Shown in pieces: positions 31,660 through 38,004 of a DNA stretch of 38,004 nt. Each line of letters starts with the position of its first letter. Within the stretch, counting starts at the first letter, position 1. The notes beneath the pieces were generated by a model. It made no database searches and was not told the DNA's origin. It saw only the letters and a program-made list of their open reading frames with translations. The stretch comes from Candidatus Latescibacterota bacterium. GTDB lineage: Bacteria; Latescibacterota; UBA2968; UBA8231. The position numbers and the translations under genes were made by a program. The stretch covers positions 1 to 38,004 of the forward strand of contig JADZBP010000276.1 in NCBI GenBank assembly GCA_020852055.1, read 5' to 3'.

Positions 31660-33789
31660 GTGGATCGAGCCGCGATTCTGGCCCATGTCCAGAAGGAAGG
31701 GTACCGCCCGGGAAAGGTCAAGGACCTGGCCCGCGCCCTGGGCGTGGTGCAGGCGGAGTACCGCGCCTTCCGGCAACTGGTAAAGGGTATGGAGCAGGAG
31801 GGGCAGCTGGTGCGGCTGCGCAACAACCGCTACACCCACTCCAGCCGGCTGGAACAGACGGCCGGGCTTTTCCGCCTGCATCCGCAGGGGTACGGCTGGG
31901 TCGAGCGCGAGGAAGGCCAGGCCGATATCCTCGTCGCCCCCGAGGGCATGGGCACGGCGGCCGAGGGCGACCTGGTGCGGGTGGAGGTGGTCTCGCGTCG
32001 CCGCCACCCCGAAGGGCGGGTGGTCGAGATCCTGCAGCGGGCCCAGCAACAGGTGGTGGGCACCTTCTTCTGGCAGGGGCGCAACGGGGTGGTCCGCCCC
32101 GACGAGAACCGGTGGGGCCGCGACATCTACCTGCAGCGGCGGCCTCCCGCCGAGACCCGCGACGGGTACAAGGTGCGCCTGCGCCTGCTGCCGGGCCCGC
32201 GCGGCACCTGGCAGGGGGAGATCGAGGAGGTGCTGGGGGATCCGGCGGACCCGCGGCTGGACTTCCTCTCGGTGGTGGCCCAGCTGGGCCTGCCGCTCGA
32301 GTACCCGCCGGCGGCAGTGGCCGAGACCGAGGCGCTTCCGGCCGAGTTGGGGGAGGCCGTGAATGGCCGCCGCGATCTGCGCGGCACCACCTGCATCACC
32401 GTGGACCCGGTGGACGCCCGCGATTTCGACGATGCCGTATCCCTCGAAGTCCTGCCGGAGGGCGGGGCGATACTCGGGGTGCATATAGCCGATGTGAGCC
32501 ATTTCGTGCGCTCCCGCACCGCGCTGGACCGCGAGGCCCTGCGCCGGGGCACCAGTGTGTACCTGGCCGACCGGGCCATCCCCATGTTGCCCGAAAGGCT
32601 GGCCAGCCAGTTGTGTACCCTGGTGCCCGACGCCGACCGCCTCACCGTTTCGGTGCTGATGCGGGTCGACGCCAAGGGCGAGCTGGGGGATTTCGAGGTG
32701 GTCGAGTCGGTCATCCGCAGCGCCGCCCGCCTGACCTATGAAGAGGTGCAGGCGGTTTTTGCCGGCGAAGGGAAGGGCAAAGCAGCAGAGCTGGAGGCGC
32801 TGCTGCTGGCGATGCGGGATCTGAGCCTCAAGATGAAGCAGCACCGCCTGCAACGCGGCGCCCTGGATTTCGACCTGCCCGAGGCCCGGGTGGAGCTGGA
32901 TGCCGAAGGCTTGCCCACGGCGTTGGGGCAGTACCCCCGCCTGCAGAGCCACCAGCTCATCGAGGAGTTCATGCTGGCCGCCAACGGCTGCGTGGGGCGC
33001 CTGGCGCAGGATAACCAGCTGCCGGTCCTCTTCCGCGTCCATCGCCATCCAGACCCGGAGAAGCTCCGCCTCTTCGCCGACTATATGCGCAGCGCCGGGG
33101 TGCGTTTCGACCGCAGCCAGCGGCTGGCCCCCAAGGATCTGCAACAGCTGCTGGCCCGTTTCGGCAATGAGGCCGAGGGCAAGCTGGTCAACCGGTTGCT
33201 GCTGCGGGCGATGATGCGGGCCGAGTACACTCCCCGCGACATCGGGCATTATGGTCTGGCCTGTCACCATTACCTGCACTTCACCTCGCCCATCCGGCGG
33301 TACCCCGACCTGCTGGTGCACCGGGTGGTCAAGGCCTTTTTGTCCGGGGCGGTGCCAGCGCCTGCCGACCCGGCGGAGCTGTCCTGGACCGGGGTGTGGA
33401 CCTCGAGCTGCGAACGGCGGGCGGATGTGGCCGAGCGCGCCTATCTCAAGAGCAAGCAGCTGCGCTACATGGAAGGCCGGCTGGGGGAAGAGTTCGCGGG
33501 GCTGGTGTCCGGGGTGCTGCGCAGCGGCTTTTTCGTCGAGTTGGAGGGCCTGATGGTGGAAGGCTTCTGCGCTGCGGCCTTTCTCGAGGAATACCTCGAG
33601 TTCGACGAACGCCGGTACGTGTTGCAGGGCCAGCGGACCGGGCGGGTGTTCGCGCTGGGAGCCCCGGTGCGGGTGCAGGCGGTGCGGGTGGACTGGTCCC
33701 CGCCGCGGCTGGACCTGCGCCTGATAGAGGAGGCGCGGCCCCGGGCCGCGGCGAGGAAAAAGCCGTTGAAAAAGAAACGCCGTCGTTAG
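31660..33789 (+). CDS. rnr: Ribonuclease R
   Basis: A 709-aa 3'-5' exoribonuclease of the RNase II family that degrades structured RNA. A winged-helix-like N-terminus and cold-shock-type domains are followed by the RNB catalytic domain with TVDPVDARDFDDAV, giving Asp ligands D249, D255, D257 and D258. A C-terminal S1 domain and a Lys/Arg-rich tail (KKPLKKKRRR) are present, as in RNase R. The start is GTG at 31660 behind GGAGG; the out-of-frame ATG at 31658 is not used. Its stop overlaps the stop of the opposite-strand gene. Confidence 0.96.
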   Translation: MDRAAILAHVQKEGYRPGKVKDLARALGVVQAEYRAFRQLVKGMEQEGQLVRLRNNRYTHSSRLEQTAGLFRLHPQGYGWVEREEGQADILVAPEGMGTAAEGDLVRVEVVSRRRHPEGRVVEILQRAQQQVVGTFFWQGRNGVVRPDENRWGRDIYLQRRPPAETRDGYKVRLRLLPGPRGTWQGEIEEVLGDPADPRLDFLSVVAQLGLPLEYPPAAVAETEALPAELGEAVNGRRDLRGTTCITVDPVDARDFDDAVSLEVLPEGGAILGVHIADVSHFVRSRTALDREALRRGTSVYLADRAIPMLPERLASQLCTLVPDADRLTVSVLMRVDAKGELGDFEVVESVIRSAARLTYEEVQAVFAGEGKGKAAELEALLLAMRDLSLKMKQHRLQRGALDFDLPEARVELDAEGLPTALGQYPRLQSHQLIEEFMLAANGCVGRLAQDNQLPVLFRVHRHPDPEKLRLFADYMRSAGVRFDRSQRLAPKDLQQLLARFGNEAEGKLVNRLLLRAMMRAEYTPRDIGHYGLACHHYLHFTSPIRRYPDLLVHRVVKAFLSGAVPAPADPAELSWTGVWTSSCERRADVAERAYLKSKQLRYMEGRLGEEFAGLVSGVLRSGFFVELEGLMVEGFCAAAFLEEYLEFDERRYVLQGQRTGRVFALGAPVRVQAVRVDWSPPRLDLRLIEEARPRAAARKKPLKKKRRR

Positions 33790-34790
33790 GCGACGCGGTA
33801 TTTCTCGACCACCTTCAGATCCACGGCCACCCCCAGGCCCGGTCCTTGGGGCACCTGGAAATGGCCCTGGTCGAGCACCAGGCTGCCGGCCACCACATCG
33901 GCGACGCGGGTGAAGGGCAACTCGTCGCAGGGCAGGGTGGCGTTGGGCAGAGTGCTCTGCAGGTGCACCGAATAGGCGGCCAGGATCCCGGTGCACAATC
34001 CCCCCATCTGCACCCAGCAGGGCACCTCGGCCGCCTCGGCGATGGCCGCGGTCTTGCGCACCTGAAGGGCGGTTCCCCCCAGGTTGACATAGTCGATACA
34101 CTCGGCCTTGAGCGCCCGCAGCACGTCGGCGGGGGCGCCCAGGTGCAGGGCGATGGGGATGTGGGTCTTCTCGCGCAGCAGGCGGTACCAGTCGAGATTA
34201 TCCTTCAGGACCGGGTCCTCGAAGACCGCCACGGTGCCGAAAGGCTCCAACTGGGCGGCGAGCCGGGCGGCGATGGGCGGCAGCCGGAATTCGGTGTTGG
34301 GATCGACCCCCACGGTGTAGTCCGCCCCGGCTCTTTCCTTCATCAGGCGCACCGTCTCGACGATGTTCCAGGAGCGGGCTTTGAGCTTGTGGTTGCTGAA
34401 GCCCAGGCGGGCCCCGACCTCGGCCTCGGCGGCGGTTTCATGGGGCTCCATGGGGCAGGACCAGTAGGAGACTGGCACCCGGTCGCGGACCTTGGTGCCA
34501 AAGAAGCGGTGTACCGGCACACCGTATGCCTGGCCGGCCAGATCGAGCAGGGCGCAGGTGAAGGCATCGGGTTGGGCGTAGGGGTCGAGCGCCAGCGCGT
34601 CCTGGCCCACCAGGGCCGCGCCGTGGGTCGCCAGCACCTGGCGTTTGCCCTGGTACTCCCCCCATCCCACCAGGCCCTCGCTGGTGCTGATCCGGCAGAG
34701 GGTGATGTCGTAGATCTTGGGGTAGTATTTGGCGATGGGGGGGATGAGGGGGATCTCGACTTCGTACAGATCGACAGCGCTGATCTTCAT
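33786..34790 (-). CDS. Enolase-superfamily protein (mandelate racemase/muconate lactonizing type), atypical metal site
   Basis: A 334-aa protein of the MR/MLE branch. The N-terminal capping domain and barrel can be traced. The KxK base motif is HKLK (K135, K137), the first two metal ligands are D163 and E191, but where the third acidic ligand is expected (strand after PIAL) there is H216 in ALHLGAP. Enzymes of this family abstract a proton next to a carboxylate. A member lacking the third carboxylate may be a distinct subgroup or weakly active. The gene is convergent with rnr, sharing stop bases (TTAG), and divergent from the next gene. Confidence 0.87.
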   Translation of the reverse strand: MKISAVDLYEVEIPLIPPIAKYYPKIYDITLCRISTSEGLVGWGEYQGKRQVLATHGAALVGQDALALDPYAQPDAFTCALLDLAGQAYGVPVHRFFGTKVRDRVPVSYWSCPMEPHETAAEAEVGARLGFSNHKLKARSWNIVETVRLMKERAGADYTVGVDPNTEFRLPPIAARLAAQLEPFGTVAVFEDPVLKDNLDWYRLLREKTHIPIALHLGAPADVLRALKAECIDYVNLGGTALQVRKTAAIAEAAEVPCWVQMGGLCTGILAAYSVHLQSTLPNATLPCDELPFTRVADVVAGSLVLDQGHFQVPQGPGLGVAVDLKVVEKYRVA

Positions 34791-34907
34791 GGCAGGCTCC
34801 TGGCAAGGGTCGGCTGTTCTAGATAGGGGAGATGAAAGGCCGGCGCAAGGGGTGGAGGAGAACCGGGGGCGACCTTATATTTGGCCGCGAAACCAGGGAG
34901 GCAGGCG

Positions 34908-36002
34908 ATGAAGATCACCGGGGTCCAGATCCGCCAGGTCCAGGTGCCACGGCAACACCGCACCATCGTGGGAACAGGGGTCGATACCCCGGTGGCCGGG
35001 GTGGGTGACGCACCCACGCGCTCGCGTTTTGCTTTTCTCCTGTTGCAGAGCGATGAGGGGGTCTGTGGCCTGGGCGAGTGGTCGGATCTCGAGGCCGGCC
35101 TGGAGCCGGCGGCCCTGCGCGGGCCGCTCGAATCCCTGCTTCTGGGCCGCAATCCCTTTGACCTGGAAGCCATCTTCACCGCCTTTCCCTTCGACCGGTC
35201 GACCCGCTGTGCCGTGGACAGCGCCCTGTATGACCTGATGGGCAAGGCCCTCGGGGTGCCGGTGTACGAGTTGCTGGGCGGGTGCTACCGGCCGCAGGTG
35301 GAGGTGTCGTGGGTGGTGTACATCCGCCAGCCCGAGCTGATCGGCGAGGAGATCGCCCGGATGCGGGACCGCGGCTTTGGCGCCTTCAAGCTCAAGGTGG
35401 GTTCGCGCATCGACCACGACGAAACCTGCGTGCGGATCATCCGTGAAACCGCCGGGCCCGGGGCCCGGCTCAAATTAGACGCCAGCGGCGCCTGGACCCT
35501 GGCCGAAGCCATCGAGTACATCCCGCGCCTGGCCCAGTACGGCCTGCAGGCGGTGGAATCCCCGGTGCAGGGGCGCGGCGCGGCGGATCTGGCGCGGGTG
35601 CGGCAGGCAGTGGAGGTGCCTATCATCGAACACGTCTGGGACCGCTGGGACTACGTGCTCGAACTGGTGCGGCACCAGTCGGTGGATATCATCAATCTGT
35701 TTCCCGAAGGGTGCGGGGGCCTTTTCCGCTGCAAGAAGGTGCTGGCCCTGACCGAGGCGGCCGGCATTGGTGCCCTGCTGGGCAGCACCGTAGAACTGGG
35801 GGTGGGCACGGCCGCCCAGGTCCATCTGGGGGTCTCCAGTCCGGGTATCACCCTGCCCTCCGATCTGATCGGTCCGGCCATGTACCGCGAGGACGTGATC
35901 ACCCAACCCTTCGCATACGAAGGCGGGGCCCTGGTGCCGCCTAGCGGTCCCGGCCTGGGGGTGGAGTTGGACCTGGCCCAGCTCGAACGCCTCGGGGCCT
36001 GA
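34908..36002 (+). CDS. Enolase-superfamily protein (mandelate racemase/muconate lactonizing type)
   Basis: A 364-aa second member of the family. It has the KLK motif at 161-163 and the metal ligands D191, E217 and E241 in PIIEHVW, so three acidic ligands are in place. The strand-6 lysine usual in the muconate lactonizing subgroup is absent (the segment reads NLFPEGCGG). A dehydratase- or epimerase-like role on a sugar acid or related carboxylate is likely but unproven. ATG at 34908 follows GGGAGG; the longer frame from 34881 lacks that support. It is followed by ROK and epimerase genes on the same strand, suggesting an operon. Confidence 0.88.
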   Translation: MKITGVQIRQVQVPRQHRTIVGTGVDTPVAGVGDAPTRSRFAFLLLQSDEGVCGLGEWSDLEAGLEPAALRGPLESLLLGRNPFDLEAIFTAFPFDRSTRCAVDSALYDLMGKALGVPVYELLGGCYRPQVEVSWVVYIRQPELIGEEIARMRDRGFGAFKLKVGSRIDHDETCVRIIRETAGPGARLKLDASGAWTLAEAIEYIPRLAQYGLQAVESPVQGRGAADLARVRQAVEVPIIEHVWDRWDYVLELVRHQSVDIINLFPEGCGGLFRCKKVLALTEAAGIGALLGSTVELGVGTAAQVHLGVSSPGITLPSDLIGPAMYREDVITQPFAYEGGALVPPSGPGLGVELDLAQLERLGA

Positions 36003-36008
36003 GGCGCC

Positions 36009-36956
36009 GTGATCCTGGCCATCGACATCGGCGGCACCCACTACAAGCTGGGCCTGGTCGACGCGGCGGGGGGCATCCACCAGTTGCGCACCGGCAGCAC
36101 CGACCGGACCGGGGGGGCCGACTGGATGATCGCCCGCCTGAATCGGGAGGCAAAGGAGCTGCTGGAGCAGGCCCCGGCAGGGGTGCGGGCCTGCGGCATC
36201 GGCTTCGGTGGACCGGTGGATTTTGCCGCCCAGCGCATCCTCTCCTCCACCCATGTGGCCGGGTGGAACGAGATCGACCTGCCAGGTATGCTCAAGGCCG
36301 AACTGGGCTTGCCGGCGGTGGTGGAGAACGACGCCAACGCCGGGGCTTTGGGGGAATTGCGTTTCGGCGCCGGCCAGGGTTGCCGGCACCTGGTGTACCT
36401 GACCATCAGCACCGGGATCGGGGGCGGCATCATCATCGACGGGAGCCTGTACCGGGGGGCCAAAGGTCAGGCCGGCGAACGGGGGCATCTGCCCGTCCTG
36501 CCCGGCGGACCGCGCTGTGACTGTGGCAACCAGGGCTGCCTGGAGGCGCTGGCCTCGGGCAAGTCCATCGGCCGCCGCGCCGAGGAGGCCTGTGCGGCCC
36601 GGCCCGAGCGGGGCAGCGCGCTGTTGGCGTTGGCCGCCGGGGCTGCCCTGAGCGCGGAGACGGTATTTGCCGCTGCCGGCCAGGGCGATCCCCTGGCGCT
36701 GGAACTGGTCGATGAGACCTGCCGCTATCTGGGCCTGGGGCTGGCCATGGTGGTCAACACCCTGTCTCCCGAGCTCATCGTGCTGGGTGGCGGGGTCAGC
36801 CGCGCCGGCGAGGCCCTGCTGGCCCCCCTGCGCCAGCATACCGCGGCATACACCATGCCGGCACACCGCGAGCTGATCCGGGTGGAGCAGGCCCGCCACC
36901 CGGACGAGGCCGTACTGCTGGGTGCTGCGGCGCTGGCCCGCACGTGGGTGGTATAA
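36009..36956 (+). CDS. ROK-family sugar kinase or regulator without DNA-binding domain
   Basis: A 315-aa protein starting with the phosphate-binding loop AIDIGGTHYKLG (residues 4-15). The catalytic Asp is D108 in ENDANAGALGE. The ROK zinc site is intact: H160, C170, C172 and C177 in CDCGNQGCLEA. There is no helix-turn-helix, so it is a kinase type (glucokinase, N-acetylmannosamine kinase and similar). GTG start at 36009, six bases after the enolase-superfamily gene, with a weak Shine-Dalgarno sequence (TGAGGC). Confidence 0.92.
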   Translation: MILAIDIGGTHYKLGLVDAAGGIHQLRTGSTDRTGGADWMIARLNREAKELLEQAPAGVRACGIGFGGPVDFAAQRILSSTHVAGWNEIDLPGMLKAELGLPAVVENDANAGALGELRFGAGQGCRHLVYLTISTGIGGGIIIDGSLYRGAKGQAGERGHLPVLPGGPRCDCGNQGCLEALASGKSIGRRAEEACAARPERGSALLALAAGAALSAETVFAAAGQGDPLALELVDETCRYLGLGLAMVVNTLSPELIVLGGGVSRAGEALLAPLRQHTAAYTMPAHRELIRVEQARHPDEAVLLGAAALARTWVV

Positions 36957-36968
36957 AGGGAGATCCCG

Positions 36969-37943
36969 ATGAAGATCCTCATCACCGGCATCACCGGGCG
37001 TATCGGCGCCAACCTCGCCGTTGCCCTCGTCGCGCAGGGGCACCAGGTGCGCGGCCTGGTGTGGGAACGCGACCAGCGGGTGGAAAAACTCGCCGGCCTG
37101 GGGGTGGAGTTGGTACCAGGCAGCATTACCCGGGCCGAGGAAGCCCACGCCGCCCTCAGCGGCATGGAGGTGGTCTATCACCTGGGCGCGGCTTTCCAGG
37201 GTGGTGGGCCTTTCAGTGAGGAGGAGTATTTCGAGATCAATGTGCGCGGCACCTTCAACATGCTGGAGGCGGCCCGTCAGAGCCGGGTGCGGCAGTTCGT
37301 TTTCGCCGGGACCGACGCCCTCTATGAGAAGTATGTGCCCGGTGGCATGGAGGAACCGATCACCGAGTTGACGCCGCGCCGGCCCCGCGGCGCCTACGCC
37401 CTGACCAAGTCGGTGGGCGAGGAACTGGTCAACGGCTATTTCCTCGGCCACGGCCTGCCCACCACCATCCTGCGTTTCGCCATGGTGTTGGGAGCCGGCG
37501 AGATCCTCGACTTCCCGCAGTTCTATCTGAGCCAGATGAAGGACAGTGCCCCGGAACTGGCTGCCCTCTGGCAGGGGGAGGAGCGGCTGGTGGCGCTGCG
37601 CGACGCCCAGGGCCGGTATTTCAAGAAACACATCGCCGAGGTGCGCGACATCGTGCACGGCTGCCTCTGCGCCCTGGGCTGTGAGGCGGCTGCCGGCGAG
37701 ACCTTCCAACTGGGAGGGCCGCGCCCCTTCACCTGGGACGAAGCGGTCGGGCCGCTGAGCGCGGCGCTGGGCATCGCGGTGGTCGAGGCCCAGGTGGCTG
37801 GCACCCCGACCCATTACGAATTCGACCTGAGCAAAGCCCGCCGGCTCCTGGGGTTCGATCCCCAGTACGACGTGGGACGGATGATCGCCGAGGCCCTGCG
37901 TTTCCGCCGCGGCGAGGCCACCGGCCTGCTTCCCACCCGATGA
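36969..37943 (+). CDS. NAD-dependent epimerase/dehydratase (extended short-chain dehydrogenase)
   Basis: A 324-aa protein with the Rossmann motif GITGRIG (glycines 7, 10 and 13) and the catalytic pair Y143 and K147 in YALTK. It belongs to the extended SDR group that acts on nucleotide sugars or related substrates. Segment NVRGTFNMLEAA is typical. The C-terminal half has a binding region with FQLGGPRPFTWDEA. It follows the ROK gene by 12 bases, with a GGGAG Shine-Dalgarno sequence. Confidence 0.92.
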   Translation: MKILITGITGRIGANLAVALVAQGHQVRGLVWERDQRVEKLAGLGVELVPGSITRAEEAHAALSGMEVVYHLGAAFQGGGPFSEEEYFEINVRGTFNMLEAARQSRVRQFVFAGTDALYEKYVPGGMEEPITELTPRRPRGAYALTKSVGEELVNGYFLGHGLPTTILRFAMVLGAGEILDFPQFYLSQMKDSAPELAALWQGEERLVALRDAQGRYFKKHIAEVRDIVHGCLCALGCEAAAGETFQLGGPRPFTWDEAVGPLSAALGIAVVEAQVAGTPTHYEFDLSKARRLLGFDPQYDVGRMIAEALRFRRGEATGLLPTR

Positions 37944-37953
37944 AAGGAGCCCC

Positions 37954-38004
37954 ATGAACGACGCGATCCTGCTGGCAGGGGACCGGTACCACCGCGCCGA
38001 GGAC
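37954..38004 (+). CDS. Start of a further gene, cut by the window end
   Basis: Only 17 codons are visible, beginning MNDAILLAGDRYHRAED, behind AAGGAG with good spacing. The short start with a G-D-x-Y-H motif resembles ThuA-like trehalose-utilisation proteins, but so little is present that this is only a hint. It continues the carbohydrate operon, 10 bases after the epimerase gene. Confidence 0.6.
   Translation, partial: MNDAILLAGDRYHRAED

Noticed and set aside
31624..34101. An 825-aa open frame on the minus strand
   Set aside because: It is antisense to rnr and out of frame with the enolase-type gene; no recognisable domain.
35475..37955. An 826-aa open frame on the minus strand
   Set aside because: Antisense to three well-supported genes with intact catalytic motifs; composition typical of shadow frames.

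Overview
The window reads as a GC-rich chromosome segment from an aerobic, Gram-negative-type bacterium. Reasons: exported c-type cytochromes, a lipobox cytochrome, an alternative complex III (ACIII), and a short primary-type sigma factor (286 aa) whose size and sequence resemble the primary sigma factors of Bacteroidota and relatives. ACIII, an A2-type caa3 oxidase, two enolase-superfamily proteins and sugar-acid type genes would suit a member of the FCB group (for example a Latescibacterota-like lineage). The phylum is inference and only weakly held. No phage, transposon or CRISPR array was seen; gene packing is tight and mostly operonic.

Region 1 (1-6657, + strand) encodes a cbb3-type (high-affinity) cytochrome oxidase and its assembly factors: a 5'-partial membrane protein, a diheme cytochrome c, CcoN, CcoO, a CcoS-like protein with an extra membrane helix, a 45-aa single-helix protein resembling the membrane anchor of CcoP, the copper ATPase CcoI, and a UreH/TauE-like membrane protein. 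No ordinary fused CcoP is present, so its anchor and its cytochrome part appear to be separate genes.

Region 2 (6582-19035, - strand) is a large respiratory operon transcribed toward region 1. It holds ACIII genes actA-B-C-D-E-F, a 141-aa protein of unknown function, a SCO copper chaperone, and caa3 oxidase subunits II (with fused cytochrome c), I, III and IV. A good promoter lies before actA and the genes overlap or nearly touch. Together they would oxidise quinol and reduce oxygen through cytochrome c domains. Back-to-back terminators separate regions 1 and 2.

Region 3 (19068-28185) is mostly housekeeping: tRNA-Arg(CCU), cysS, a DUF815-type AAA+ ATPase followed by a coiled-coil protein with a degenerate J-like C-terminus, a small MerR-like regulator with its ribosome binding site in a hairpin loop, a glyoxalase, a zinc-ribbon membrane protein, tRNA-Leu(CAG), smpB, a DnaC-like ATPase, RNase PH, the sigma factor behind a near-consensus promoter, and a tiny coiled-coil protein.

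Region 4 (28217-38004) begins with a zinc-finger (DUF2225-like) protein ending in a degenerate GGDEF domain. It continues with sugar-type genes: a xylose-isomerase-like TIM barrel protein, an inositol-monophosphatase family phosphatase, RNase R, two divergent enolase-superfamily proteins, a ROK-family kinase, an NAD-dependent epimerase/dehydratase, and the first codons of a further gene cut by the window edge. These look like a carbohydrate or sugar-acid pathway of unknown substrate, with RNase R embedded in it.
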